Shown here one piece after another: positions 1-10,989 of a stretch of 64,000 bases of DNA (its first letter is position 1; each line of letters opens with the position of its first letter). Source of the stretch: Megamerina dolium (taxonomy: Eukaryota; Arthropoda; Insecta; Diptera; Megamerinidae). Made by a program: the position numbers and the translations under genes. The stretch spans positions 74,084,128-74,148,127 of the forward strand of contig OY978525.1 of assembly GCA_963854835.1 (NCBI GenBank). Direction: 5' to 3'. The notes beneath the pieces are model-generated. The model did not search any database. It had not been told where the DNA came from and was given only the letters and a program-made list of their open reading frames with translations.

Positions 1-7
1 AGCTCTA

Positions 8-691
8 GTGAGATTCTGTGATGGTAAGGGGGTTGGTCTGATCTTAGGCTGCGATGCCAATGCGCACAGTTCTATGTGGGGCAGCAGCAATGAAAACTAT
101 AGAGGAGAGTGTCTACTCGAATTTATAGAAAGATTTGGTCTACAAGTTGCCAATAGGGGAACAGAACCGACGTTTGTCGACGCACGTCGTTGCGAGGTTA
201 TTGATGTTACTCTGACGAATGTCAAAATGTTGGATAGGATTTTGGATTGGAGCGTTGTAGATAGACTAACCATGTCGGAACACAGGGCCATTCAGTTTGG
301 GATTACGTCCGATAAAAGACATAGGAACGACTGTAGAATGGTAAGGATACCGAAACGAACGGATTGTACAAGGTACTGCGAAGTTCTTGAGGAATTATTG
401 CCAAGGAGGTTTAAGAGACCTAGAACAACCGCAGATGTTGAGTATCAGGTGAGGGCTATCAGCTCAGCCATGATCAAAGCATTTGAAGCTTCGTGTCCTC
501 TGACGGTAGTGGACGAAGGAGTTCCCACTCCATGGTGGAATGGGGAACTGGAATCCATGAAAAAGGAGACAAGGAAGGCTTTTAATCGTCACATGAGAGG
601 GGACCCCTACGCATGGGACGACTACAAGTCAAAGAAAAGGGAGCTGAAGAAGACTCGTGGAGGGAATTCTGCTGAAATATGCAAAATATGA
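8..691 (+). pseudogene. APE-type endonuclease domain of LINE, C-terminal part
   Basis: About 227 residues, open from the window edge. The motif CDANAHSSMWGSS near the start and REVIDVTLTN-like text (here RCEVIDVTLTN) are the late endonuclease motifs, followed by a conserved SEHRAIQFG, where SDH is usual, at residues 90-98. The rest is a linker rich in Arg and Lys leading to the reverse transcriptase. The stop at 689-691 overlaps the next frame (679 onward), so one indel separates it from the RT frame. In an intact element both belong to a single ORF2 protein that nicks target DNA and primes reverse transcription. The N-terminal catalytic Glu and Asp lie outside the window. Confidence 0.75.
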
Positions 692-2904
692 CCGATGTAT
701 GTAGATTACAGAGGATCATATCAAAGGACCCGGTGTCAAAGTTGGGATTAATTCGCAAAACGAATGGATCCTTTACAGAGACAATCGGAGAGTCACTGAA
801 ATACCTGATGGAGGTGCATTTTCCAGGAAGCTTTAGATCGGAAGATCCTTGGGAAGCCACCCGCAAGGGTGCAAACAGGAATGAAAGATTGGAAGCTGAA
901 AAGATTGTCACCAGAGATGGAGTGATAAACGCCATTAAGCGTTTCTCTCCATTCAAAACAGCGGGTACAGACGGGATATTTCCAGCCCTACTTCAGTGGG
1001 GTTCAGAAGCTATGGTAGACAGGCTTCTGGGAGTATTTATTACTTGCCTGGCTACAGGATATATCCCGACTCAATGGAGAGAGACTAAGGTTGTCTTTCT
1101 TCCAAAGCCGGGAAAAAGGGACTACTCAGAGGATAAATCTTTCCGGCCGGTTAGCTTGACCTCCTCTCTGCTTAAATGTATGGAAGGAGTACTGGCGGAC
1201 TACATGGAAAGGACAACGCTTCTGACAAAACCACTGAGCAGGTTTCAGCACGCGTACAGAGCTGGCAAATCCACTGAAACGGCCCTGAACGAACTCGTTC
1301 GCGTAGCGGAGAGGGAACTGTCTTGTGGAGGGATATCTATGTCTACTTTTATGGATATAGAAGGTGCCTTCGATAAGATTGGTTTCGATAAGCTAAGGAT
1401 GGCCCTTGCTACTCGTGAAGTCAGCCCAACCATTATAAGGTGGGTGGACAGCATGCTGAGGAAAAGGGCAATAAACTTTCAAAATGGGAGTTACAGACTC
1501 AGAGGTAGGGTAGTCAAAGGGTATCCACAGGGTGGAGTATTATCGCCCATCCTTTGGAACATCACGGTCGATTCCCTACTTCAGCTTCTGGACTCAAAAG
1601 GCATACACACCGCCGGGTATGCAGATGACATAGCGGTAACGGTGAGCGGTAAGTTCCTGGACACTATTTATGATACCATGAGAGGTGCACTCAAAATGGT
1701 TGAAGGATGGTGCACGGAGCAAGGTCTCTCTGTAAATGCTAGTAAGTCGGAAACAGTACTCTTTACTAAAAGGAGGACTGGACTAACAATAGACCCTCTT
1801 AGGCTTTTTGGATCGAACATCAACGTATCCAAGGAAGTAAAGTATCTAGGTGTCATCCTGGATAACAAGCTGACTTGGAACAGTCACGTGGATGACATGA
1901 TCCAGAAGGGCAAGCGGCTATTGCATCAGTGTAGGAGAGTGTTCGGTCTCATGTGGGGAATTACTCCCAGAGCAGCGCACTGGATCTACACAACGATGGT
2001 CAGACTCTTAATAACATATGCTGCTGTGGTCTGGTGGCCTAAGGTCACCCAAAAGACCGCGAAAAGCAAGTTAGATAGGGTACAAAGAATGGCTTGTATT
2101 GGGATTACCGGAGCTATCCGGACGACCCCAGTAGAAGCATTGGAAGTCTTTCTCGGGCTGCTGCCTTTGGACTTGCATATTATGAAGTCAGCGGCATTAA
2201 CAGCATTACGTCTGAAGACATCCAATAATTGGTATGGATTCGGCACAGAGAGGGGGCACAGGGGCATCCTGTCACTGCTATGTAGCAGTGTAAAGGAGGC
2301 GCAGATGCCAATGGAGGGAATGGGTAGGCTGAAGATGACTGAAAAGTCACACAGAACACTCATTGAAGACGGCCTCACACATGATGTATGTGACGAAAAT
2401 GACATCAGTATTTTTACAGATGGTTCATTAATGGATGGCAGAGCGGGTGCTGGAATCTTCTCTAAAGAGTTGGGACTGGCATGCACTCTGAATCTGGGAA
2501 GATACGTATCGGTCTATCAAGCAGAGATGCTTGGTCTAATGCATGCGCTAGACCATCTACTGGATGGAAAGGTGCAAGGTAAGAAAATCTTGCTAGCACT
2601 CGATAACCAGGCGGTGGTCAGGCGGCTGCAACAACCTACGGTATCTTCTAAGTTGGAGCTCGAATGTGTTCAGAAACTTAACGGGTGTGCTCGTAGTAAT
2701 TCGATTACTCTTATGTGGGTGAAGGGACACATTGGTATAGAACAAAATGAAGCTGCAGACGACTTGGCTAGACAAGGATCTGAAGCTGAAGCTGAAGTAG
2801 TTGCTCTTAGCAACGGGACGGTGAAGGCAAAGGACAAAGAGTGGATAAAGAAAGTCCATCTCACGAGAACTTATTCACTTGTAGACAGGCAAAGGTTTGG
2901 TTGA
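679..2904 (+). pseudogene. LINE reverse transcriptase plus RNase H
   Basis: A 741-codon open frame. RT motifs appear in order: KTAGTDGIFPALLQWG (about residue 92), FRPVSLTSSLLKCMEG, STFMDIEGAFDKI (first catalytic Asp region), GYPQGGVLSPILWN, then AGYADDIAVTV (YADD box, about residue 315), and the thumb motif VKYLGVILDNKLTWN. An RNase H domain follows at about residues 580-705, with ISIFTDGSL (Asp), QAEMLGL (Glu), LALDNQAV (Asp) and VKGHIGIEQNEAADDLA (His/Asp). Catalytic residues of both enzymes are present. The frame begins in the endonuclease linker after a frameshift and ends at a stop before the C-terminal zinc region, so the protein is not complete. Confidence 0.85.
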
Positions 2905-2942
2905 GGCCCTCAAAAGGCAGTGAATAGGGGAGGGCTCTCAGT

Positions 2943-3058
2943 CTAGGACGAATGACTCTAAGCTGGTTGACTGCATTAATAACTGGGCATGGCAATTTCA
3001 GGTACCACCTCAGCAAGATGGGTCTTGTTGATGGGGAGGATGCTGATATTTGCAGATT
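2943..3058 (+). pseudogene. C-terminal zinc-binding tail of the LINE ORF2, frameshifted
   Basis: Reading from 2943 in another frame gives a segment with TALITGHGNFRYHLSKMG and EDADICRL. This is the beginning of the HCHC/CCHC-type C-terminal region that follows RNase H in I/LOA elements. It is cut off at the junction with the Ty3 fragment just where the cysteine pair would start. It marks both a frameshift after 2904 and the 3' truncation point. Confidence 0.55.
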
Positions 3059-3059
3059 A

Positions 3060-3259
3060 TGAACGAAAGTTTGCAATGGCTTATGCGTCAAACGTATTTA
3101 AATGGAAGATTGGCTCGTTGGTCCCTGAAGTTACAAGGGTATCGTTTTAAAATTAAACATAGACGTGGCTCGCAAAATGTCGTCCCAGATGTACTTTCAC
3201 GGCAAAATTACATTGAGTTATCTGAATTATCTATTTGCTCGTCCGTTAACTTAAATTAG
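3060..3259 (+). pseudogene. Ty3 RNase H C-terminal fragment
   Basis: The frame has LQWLMRQTYLNGRLARWSL followed by HRRGSQNVVPDVLSRQN, the standard end of a Ty3 RNase H (ADALSR-type ending). Only the last about 60 residues remain; upstream it is fused to the LINE. The family B copy at 36606-37094 carries the same segment with conservative changes. Confidence 0.7.
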
Positions 3260-3267
3260 GATGCTTT

Positions 3268-4424
3268 CATGCCTGACGAATGTAATAAATTAAAGGAATA
3301 CGTCGCTCAAAATCAAAATAGGTTACCCGATCTACAAATTTTAAACAATAAGGTATATAAAAGAACAGAGTATGCTAATGGCGATCAAGTCAGAGAGTCG
3401 CACATCTGGAAACTTTAGATACCCAAAGATTTGACTATAGAGATAATTACCAATGGTGGACTTATGAAAACTTTGCAATATCTTCGTAAAAACTTTTACT
3501 GGCCATCGATGACGACTGATGTCAAGAATTTCGTCACGAAATGTGATATTTGCCAACAGAGCAAACTACCTAATATAATATTACTTCCGCCAATTTCTGC
3601 GCATTATAAAGTTGTCCGTCCGTTTCAAAAATTATTTATTGATCTAATAGGTCCATATCCTAGATCCAAAGCTGGCAATATTGGTATATTGATGGTACTT
3701 GATCACGTCACGAAAATTTCTTTCTTGAAAGCCATTAAAAGAGAGCATCTTTTCTATATTTGGAACACCAGGGATTATTTTATACGACAATGGAGCTCAG
3801 TTAAATCGGCTCAATTTAACAATTTTGTAAAAGGGTGTGGAATCAAACATACGTACACTGCACTATATAGTCCACAAGCCAATGCAAGTGAGAGGGTCAA
3901 TCGTTCAATCATCGCTGGAATACGAACGTATATATCAAAAGATCAGACGACTTGGGATAAACACCTTCACGATATCGCTGAATCGCTGAAGCTCATACCA
4001 CCAAACGATAGGCTTCACGCCATATTTCGCTTCATTCGGTCAACAGATGGTTAACCATGCCAGTGATTACGAACTCCTTAGAAACTTATACTCCTTAAAA
4101 GGAGATGAAGTAGAACTAAATAAACCAGATAAGCTGAAATTAATTCGAACCAAGATTCTAGGTAATATAACAAAAGCGTTCGAAACCGCCGCCAAAAGGT
4201 ATAACCTAAGAAGCTCACCTCATAGTTATTCTGTAGGAGACACAGTATGGCGACGAAATTTTGTGCAAAGTGATGCCAGTAAGAGGTTCTGTGCTAAACT
4301 TGCCCCACTTTTCATTAAAGCAAGTATTGTAGGTATCCGCGGAAATAACCTATTTATACTAAAAGACGAGGTTTCAGGTAAAACTGCAATATATCATGGG
4401 AAATATATTCAAGCTGCGGGCTGA
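3268..4424 (+). pseudogene. Ty3 integrase remnant
   Basis: Frames at 3268-3417, 3431-4054 and 4047-4424 give the zinc region (CDICQQSK), the core start FQKLFIDLIGPYPRSK (first catalytic Asp) and ALYSPQANASERVNRS (catalytic Glu). The C-terminal region (AKRYNLRSSPHSYSVGD, RRNFVQSD) follows after a frameshift. The DNG segment that normally holds the second catalytic Asp is deleted. Stops and frameshifts make this non-functional. Confidence 0.75.
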
Positions 4425-4428
4425 CTAT

Positions 4429-4492
4429 CATTTTCATATAACCTTTTTTCAAGTTTCGCTACTGTGCCGCGTAACTAGGTCATATGAAAATG
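4429..4492. repeat. 15-bp inverted repeat (hairpin)
   Basis: The arm CATTTTCATATAACC (4429-4443) is matched in inverted orientation by GGTCATATGAAAATG (4478-4492) with one mismatch. The loop is 34 bases. It lies just after the integrase stop and may be part of a decayed LTR or UTR; no function can be assigned. Confidence 0.5.
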
Positions 4493-4653
4493 AAAACAAA
4501 AGCATTTTTTGTTTGGATACAACATTTGTATAAACATTTGCTATCAGCCAATAGACGGGGCTGACCATAACAAAAGCAAATATAAATTAAAAAAGAAAAA
4601 ATAAATAAAATAATACAAAAAAAAAAGAGAAAGAAAAAAAAGTTGGATATATA

Positions 4654-4740
4654 TTGGTAACAGTGTATCGTTAATACACTTCCGCCTTTCAAAATCAGCT
4701 CTTTCTACTTTGGCTGTAATCTAATCTAAATGTATATATA
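4654..4740. repeat. Dispersed repeat, copy 1 (second copy at 23684-23880)
   Basis: The words TTGGTAACAGTGTATCGTTA, CGCCTTTC, TTTCTACTTTGGC and TGTAATCTAATCTAAAT occur in the same order here and at 23684-23880, where an extra about 100 bp lies between the third and fourth word. Each copy ends in TA-rich DNA. It is an unassigned repeat of the host genome, perhaps an LTR or UTR piece. Confidence 0.45.
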
Positions 4741-4767
4741 TAGATCACTGCTTCTGCAGTAATGATG

Positions 4768-5594
4768 TGTTGGGTACTATTTTTCCACAACACTCACTAA
4801 GTACCTAACGCAAAAGATTAGCACCTAGACCTAAGCTCCTAAATATCCTTCGAATCTATCACACTGGTTAGCTGAAATAAAACTTTATCAATGATACTTG
4901 CGGTTTTGGGTATTCGTTTTATTGCTGGTGTTACTTTCGATTTTGCACTTTTACACTAATACTGGAGGGCTTCGTAAGGATCGCAGTATTTACAATTTCT
5001 TACACTCTTACACTAATACTGGAGGGCCTCGTAAGGATCGCAGTATATCACAATTTCTTAAACGCTAACACTTCGTTGTAAGACTCACAACTGAAAAGCG
5101 ACTGCTTTCGGTAAGCTAGCAGCTTATATCCATTTTTCTAACACTAATATCAATCTACCCACATACCAACATATAACATACAATAATATATTCACACCAC
5201 TTGTGTGTATGTATGTATGTGTTTATGTACACGATCGATGCACTCCACATGTGTGTATATATTATGTGAGAAAGCAACTTTTTGATATTCACACACATGA
5301 GTAGTCCGCGTGATTTTAGTTATTATGTATGCTTACAAAGGTATGCTTATGTAAGTGCAGAACTACGAATTGTGTGGGAAAGTACTTTGTCAGCATTTTC
5401 ACACCCAACTGCAACTCAGTTGGCTCAATGTTCTGGCATTCCACAATTATAAGTAATATTAGTATGGATTGTGTATATCACAACTTCGAGCAATGTTGGT
5501 ATGTGTATTGACAAATATGTAGTTTCCAATTTCGGGAAATATGTCGCGAGGCAAAGTATGCATATGTGCATATTTCATATTTTGGCTCGGAAAA
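4768..5594 (-). mobile_element. LTR (or solo LTR) of unnamed LTR family, copy 1
   Basis: About 830 bp align along their whole length with 20658-21439. Shared blocks include ACTATTTTTCCACAACACTC at the left, ACACTAATACTGGAGG in the middle and CATATTTCATATTTTGGCTC at the right. On the minus strand the segment is preceded by a purine tract (GAGAGAAGGGAGGGA, 5595-5609), as a 3' LTR would be. No coding region of the same family follows. This copy contains a tandem duplication of about 58 bp (ACACTAATACTGGAGG...CGCAGTAT twice, 4953-5055) that copy 2 has only once. Confidence 0.6.
4953..5060. repeat. Tandem duplication inside the LTR
   Basis: Two adjacent copies of about 58 bp share TTACACTAATACTGGAGGGC, TCGTAAGGATCGCAGTAT and CAATTTCTTA. 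The related LTR at 20658-21439 has the unit once, so the duplication arose in this copy or its subfamily. Confidence 0.75.
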
Positions 5595-5639
5595 TCCCTC
5601 CCTTCTCTCAGGAAGAAAAAATTATCATTATGAAATAAT

Positions 5640-6790
5640 AATAATTTTTTCTTATAAGGAAAAAGTTAAAATTATACTTATTTTGTAAAATTAAGAACAA
5701 TTTAAAATGTATGATAATATGAGAAATAAAATAGGAAGTATTATTTACATATATGGTTACTGGTAATTCGGTGATTATGGTGCCCATGATGATGATGTTC
5801 TTCTTGCTGGCTGTTGTCTGCTGTACTTAGCTTTTTTAATAGTTTGGTTGCAGCTTTTGTTGTTGAAGTCTAATGATGAAAACAGTAACTTCTTCTTTAT
5901 CAAAGTTCGGTTTTTGTTTCGGCAATTAGAGCGAGATTATTTACATTGGGTTGATCTTCTGGATGTTTTGTGATGAAAGCGTTATCTGATTATTATCTTG
6001 GTTTAAGAGAAAGTTGGTTTGGTGTGCTTGTGAGTTGATGCTGGTATCTAATGCGTTCAATGGTTTGATTCGACAGAAATTTTTATTTTATTTTTTATGG
6101 AATGGTATAAACAATAGCTTGTAAAGTGGGTTTTGTGAGTACCGCACTGCTAAGAAATATTGTCGATGTGAAACTCTGTACCCCTGATGTAAGTGTTTAA
6201 TGATTGAAGCAATAATGAATATCTAATTTTGGTTCTGTTGCTTATCATTTTCTTCTGAAGTGGATCAAAATCCATTGTCACTGATATATACAGTAGCTGA
6301 AATATTTCATTCGGTTTTGGTTACATAGTTATTATTGTTGATGTCTCTTTGCCACGTAGCGCTGGTTAGGTACGCCAAAGTTATTGGTTGTAAATTTTAT
6401 TGTTTTGTAAGTCTGTTATGGGTACTCGCTGTACTGGGCCTGCTTTGTTTTCTGCTCTGGGTTTATTTGTTCTTTACTGCCATCATCATTTTCTTGGTTG
6501 TCACTGTTGTTAAAGCTGTTAATGTTGCTGCGTTGGTGTCTCTCGTAATTTCACTGTATGAGTTGATTTTGGATTCTCGTGGACATACTGCTGCTCTCTT
6601 GTGTTTGAAGGGGAATTACCACATTCTTTTTCAATAATAGATCACTTACATCTACTATATATATTATAACTACTATATATACTATATCACTTATTTAGTT
6701 AATTTTTCTTATTAAGATATACACATATTCTCATATACCATATACACATAATTTTTTCGAAATATTCATTTATAATCAATAATTAATTTT
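5640..6790. other. Non-coding, AT-rich and TTG/GTT-rich DNA
   Basis: No homology to genes or elements could be seen. The section 5770-6600 is enriched for GTTG/TGTTG words and contains a 100-codon hydrophobic plus-strand frame (6335-6637) with no recognisable family, most likely chance. Sequence around 6650-6780 is nearly pure A+T. Confidence 0.5.
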
Positions 6791-6904
6791 TTAAAAGGTA
6801 TTAAAAATGCATTGTTGTTTGGACAAAAATATAGGGACAATATTACATTTTCTCTTCATAGTTGGAATGACCAACTCTTCGTACTTGTAGGTGGAACGAT
6901 TTTC

Positions 6905-7035
<131 letters not shown>

Positions 7036-7086
7036 GCAATAGGTTAGCTAAGTTCAATACAAAAAAAAAAAAAAATATATATATAT

Positions 7087-7617
7087 GTGTATATACATTT
7101 TTAATTTTCCCTCTGAGAATATTTCAGAAAATTTTTTTCCCAGGTTGGCACAACTGTCAGCCACTATTCTGTGAATTTTTATTGCTATGTGTCATTTAGT
7201 TTGGTTACGGCGTCATTAGGAACAAGTCAACCTTTTGTGTGCGTTGCGATTTCTTCTTGCCCCTCTTTGAACGTACCAATCGTAAACTTGAGTTTTCGAC
7301 ATGGTTGAATCACCAAATGTTTTTTTCAACATTTCCAATGTTTTGGCACAAGAAATTTCGTTTGAAACACAAAATTTCACACAAACTCTTTGTTCGATAT
7401 TTTTATCCATAGTAAAAATCGCAACGCACACAAAAGGTTGACTTGTTCCTAATGACGCCGTAACCAAACTAAATGACATATAGCAATAAAAATTCACAGA
7501 ATAGTGGCTGACAGTTGTGCCAACCTGGGAAAAAAAATTTTTGAATTATTTGAATTTTTTGAAATATTCTCAGAGGGAAAATTAAAATTGAGAATTTCCG
7601 GGTACTTATTTGACAGA

Positions 7618-7620
<3 letters not shown>
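7087..7620. mobile_element. Mariner-derived long-TIR MITE, copy A
   Basis: Two long inverted arms (about 7095-7250 and 7421-7620) flank a centre that still encodes the N-terminal HTH region of a mariner transposase on the minus strand. The right terminus reads GGGTACTTATTTGACAGAATG and is followed directly by TATATA. The left terminus lacks about 26 bp compared with copy B at 48526-49085. The element therefore sits inside, or was invaded by, TA microsatellite DNA. Confidence 0.8.
7216..7410 (-). pseudogene. Mariner transposase N-terminus in MITE A
   Basis: From the ATG at 7410 the frame reads MDKNIEQRVCVKFCVSNEIS, then KTLEMLKKTFGDSTMSKTQV and YDWY. This is the first helix-turn-helix of a mariner transposase. 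A small deletion after YDWY shifts the frame. Copy B at 48686-48874 keeps the continuation KSFKEGREE. No catalytic domain is present. Confidence 0.75.
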
Positions 7621-7790
<170 letters not shown>

Positions 7791-8689
7791 CATTCAACTA
7801 GCTAACCTATTGCCTATTTATCATATTCCTTGAGATAAATCCTAACGTGTTCTTCCTATACTGTATTTACTTTATATTTTTAACCCTCTAGTTGTAATTT
7901 TCATTAAAATATTGTATTATTTTTGGATGCATCCTCTTTACTCATCCCGCCTAGTGCACATGAGTATCCACACACCGAATTACAATTCAACGCGATGAAT
8001 TGCAACAGATGTCTTTATACGCATGAACATTGCGCCTACCTCTTTCTAATTTGCAAAATATTCTAAATTTTTACATTAATTCCATAACTTCTTGTGTTTC
8101 ATATTTAAGAAAGAAAAAATAAATAAATGTAATTCTCATACCATTCTTATAATTGTCAGTCGATTAAATTTATTTCCATACAATTTAATTAAATTTATTC
8201 CATAATACATGATGTATTATTATTATTTTTTCTTGCATCTGGAAATTATTTTAATAAATATTCTTATATGGTGGAATTATTTTAATTATCATGTTTAGGA
8301 GTTTTATACTTTCATGCCCAAGGCCAAAATTTTCATAGTTGTGCATTTGCTTGTGTTATGTGCATTTTGTCTACAATTTGATTCTTGTGTATCTATATGC
8401 CTTATTATTTTGAGTGTCTTTCTCACGTTATTGTACAGGTGATTCATTGTTATGCATTTTGTTTAATATGATCAACATACTATTAATTTTATTATTTTTT
8501 TTATATGGAATTTTGTTGTTTTTTTTTTTTTTTTTAATTTTTGTAGTATTTTGTATTTGGTTTAGTCTAAAAATTTAATTTTCTTGTATCTTTGTTTTGT
8601 ACATTTCGTTCTCATGCTTTTATGGATACTCGATATTATGTTATTGTAGGATATTTTTTGTAGAGGTTTGGATCCTGGAATTTAATATT
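7791..8689. other. AT-rich DNA without a recognisable gene
   Basis: No coding signal was seen on either strand. It lies downstream (on the minus strand) of the decayed Ty3 pol at 8690-10690 and may contain its 3' UTR or LTR, but no LTR pair could be found. Confidence 0.45.
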
Positions 8690-8699
8690 AATCTAATTT

Positions 8700-9600
8700 T
8701 GATGGAAAGGTTTTATTAAATTAATGTGGTACTTTTTCCATTTTCGTCCGATTTGTATAATCGTTGTTACTGGACTGTTTATGTTTACTATTTCGTAGGG
8801 TCCAGTCCAAATGGGACTAAATTTGTTTTTCCTCGTTTGATTTTTTAATAAAAAATTTTCCCCTACTCTAAAACTTATCTGGTTATGTTCTTGTCCTACT
8901 GTCTCTTGGCATTTTCCTTTGCCTTTTCTCGATTTTCCTTAATTAGTTCATGCGACCTCTGTATTTGATATTTTAATAACTTATTTTAGTCTTCTGCATT
9001 GTACAATGGTGATCTTTTGGTTTTTAGATTTGTTGGCATGTCGGTGTTAAAGCCGTATAGTAGCTGAAAGGTGTTCGTTTGGTAGTAGTATGTATTGTAT
9101 TGTTGTGAACATGCATTGCTGACGCCAACCACTGATCCCAATTTGAACTATCTTCTTATATGTAATTTTTTAACACCAAGCATCTTGCATGTATCAGAAA
9201 ACAATTTCGAAGTAAAATTTGTACCATTATCAGTCACCAAAATTTTTGGTATGTTATATCGCGCAATAACTTTGTTGTAAAACGCTTTTCTGCTACACAA
9301 ATAAAAAATTTGGAAAAATCATCTTGAAATGTAAGTATGTATTTGTTTCCAGATGTCGTATCTGGAAGAATTCCTACCATGTCCATATATACCTTTTAGA
9401 TGGCTTAGAAGGTGTATCATTTAATATCATTGGTAATTTTGTGACCCTCGAGCAAGTTTGAATTTTTTTGACAATTTTTAACATATTCTTTAATCTTGCT
9501 TCGCATACCTTTCCACCTGTACTGTCTTCTAATCCTGAAATAAGTTTTCAAAGCACCCTGATGCCCTCCTAAAGGTGAATCATGGAAGTTGCGAAGTATC
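8700..9600 (-). pseudogene. Integrase remnants of the same Ty3 copy
   Basis: On the minus strand, segments in different frames read GILPDTTSGNKYILTFQDDF (9320-9390), then PKILVTDNGTNFTSKLF (9190-9250, second catalytic Asp in TDNG) and a C-terminal piece RKNKFSPIWTGPYEIVN (about 8790-8840). An acidic linker rich in Glu (about 9660-9720) precedes. Several frameshifts separate the pieces. Confidence 0.6.
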
Positions 9601-9994
9601 GTCGATATATCCTTCTCATCAGTGAGAAGTTCCGCATTCTTGTTCTCCTGATTTTCTGCATTTTCATCTAGTTCTAACTCGTCATCAGAGCTTTCTTCAG
9701 GCTCTTCTTCTTCAAGTTCCTTTTGCCTGGTTTATAAATTATTTCAAAATCAAATTCAGAAAAAATCTTCAAATCTTCAAAAGCTTTCTAACATTTTTCT
9801 GTCCATTCAAATTTCGCATCTTTTCTGAGTAGTTTGTTGATTGGCAGTGCCATACTAGCCATATTCTCATCAAATTTTCGGTAATTATTTACTAAACCAA
9901 GAAATGCCTGAACGTCTTTCTTATTTTTTGGCACAGGAATATTTTTAACGCATCCACCTTACCAGGGTCTCGTAACGCTCCTTCATCAATGCAT

Positions 9995-10690
9995 TTATGG
10001 CCTAGGTAAATTATCTCTTTTATCATATACGACGATGTCATCCATGTAGACAAAACAATCTATACCTTGGAATCCTGTTAGTACATGGTTCATTAGTCTT
10101 TGGAAGGTAGCAGGGGCTCCTGTTAAGCCGAAAGGCATTCTATTAAATTCATAGTGGCCAACAGCTGTACTAAAAGCTGTTTTATCTCTGTCTGATTCTT
10201 TCAATAACACTTGATGACTGGCCAAATCAACTGTAGTGAGATATCTACAATGACCTACCTGATCTAATATTTCATCGATGCGGGGAATGGAAAAAACTTG
10301 TTTAACGGTGGCGTTATTTAATTTCCTGAAATCTACTACTAGCCTCCATTTTCTTTTACCATCTTCTCCCGCTTTCTTTGGCACCAAAATTATGGGAGAA
10401 TTCCAGGTCGACGAGCTGGGAATAATTATGTCGTCTTCCAACATTTTGTTTACTTGCTTACTGATTTCTTCCTTATGCGCTTCTGGTAGCCTGTACTGTC
10501 TTTGGCTGATTGGCGCCTGGTCTGCTTTTATTGGTATTTTGTGTTTTATACCTGTGGTGTGAGACAGTTTGTCACCTTCTAAGAAAAATAAATCGTGGAA
10601 TGACTTAAGTATTCCATCTATGGATCTCTTTTCCTCAATGTTTAAGTTTTCGTCTAGTTTAATTTTTTCTAATATTTTGGTAACCCGCGC
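9995..10690 (-). pseudogene. Ty3 reverse transcriptase fragment (YMDD)
   Basis: The frame open from about 10680 includes the pre-RT linker, then SSTWNSPIILVPKK, KRKWRLVVDFRKLN, YLTTVDLASHQVLL, the core motif NRMPFGLTGAPATFQRLMNH and CFVYMDDIVVY with both catalytic Asp residues (about 10032-10057). The Asp of the TVDLA motif is also kept. After the YMDD box the frame is broken. The first about 100 bp of RT coding lie upstream of the in-frame ATG at 10444. Confidence 0.8.
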
Positions 10691-10691
10691 T

Positions 10692-10985
10692 TCAATTTAA
10701 GTTTCGACGCAAAGCCTGGAAAATTACGAACATTTCAGAAATGCGAATGCTGCGCGTATAAAATAAATAAATTTTAGCCATATCACATTGCTTGGGGTTT
10801 ATAAAATCATCATTTATGAAATGGTCCTTGCAAATCGCGCAATTTTTGTGGTTGAAAGGACTTGATCGTCGGCAGAAACTAATCCATTTTTTTGCCAAAA
10901 CCACATCACACGAAAGGGAAAAATAGTTTTTTAACAACGATTTGTCGGAACTATCGTTATTGCAACTCGCCACTGCATACTTCAT
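10692..10985 (-). CDS. THAP-domain protein, N-terminal exon or fragment
   Basis: A 97-codon frame beginning MKYAVASCNND. It has the THAP layout: a Cys near residue 8, LAKKWISFCRRSSPFNHKN in the middle, and ICKDHFINDDFI at residues 53-64, giving the C-x2-H zinc ligands. The first of the two N-terminal cysteines expected in a C2CH THAP domain is Tyr here (K-Y-A-V-A-S-C), so zinc binding is doubtful. THAP domains bind DNA and occur both in host regulators and in P-element transposases. The 3' end runs into the Ty3 fragment, so the gene is truncated or an intron follows. Host exon versus transposon piece is undecided. Confidence 0.6.
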   Translation of the reverse strand: MKYAVASCNNDSSDKSLLKNYFSLSCDVVLAKKWISFCRRSSPFNHKNCAICKDHFINDDFINPKQCDMAKIYLFYTRSIRISEMFVIFQALRRNLN

Positions 10986-10989
10986 TTAT

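Larger units (their letters stand above)
1..3058 (+). mobile_element. LOA/I-group non-LTR retrotransposon, truncated at both ends
   Basis: The stretch carries, in order, the C-terminal half of an APE-type endonuclease, a reverse transcriptase, an RNase H and a short C-terminal zinc-binding region. This order is typical of I- and LOA-group LINEs. The 5' part lies outside the window. At about 3058 the homology stops and sequence of a Ty3 element begins, so the 3' UTR and poly(A) tail are missing. Frameshifts near 680 and 2900 show the copy is dead. Base composition is more GC-rich than the surrounding AT-rich DNA. Clade placement (LOA versus I or Jockey-related) is inferred from domain order. 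Confidence 0.8.
3059..4424 (+). mobile_element. Ty3/gypsy family A fragment (RNase H end to integrase end)
   Basis: Three partial reading frames on the plus strand cover the end of RNase H, the zinc and core parts of integrase, and the integrase C-terminus. They match, domain for domain, the minus-strand Ty3 element at 34790-40333 (family B), with many substitutions, so the two are related but distinct. The left edge abuts the truncated LINE at about 3058. No LTR is recognisable immediately downstream. Internal deletions include the integrase middle around 3770-3800, where the second catalytic Asp would sit. Confidence 0.75.
8690..10690 (-). mobile_element. Errantivirus-type (17.6/297-like) Ty3 pol fragment
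   Basis: On the minus strand the order is RT N-terminus, RT core with a YMDD box, a short RNase H remnant, then integrase pieces. Large internal deletions remove most of RNase H and the integrase zinc region. Many stops and frameshifts are present. The right edge at about 10690 abuts a THAP-domain exon. No LTRs were found. The group assignment rests on RT and integrase wording and is moderate. Confidence 0.7.

Noticed and set aside
4430..4767. 3' LTR of the Ty3 family A fragment
   Set aside because: No second copy, and none of the family B LTR words occur here; only a small hairpin and a dispersed repeat are visible.
6335..6637. A 100-codon hydrophobic ORF
   Set aside because: Sits in GTT-rich low-complexity DNA with no family resemblance or splice context; likely chance.
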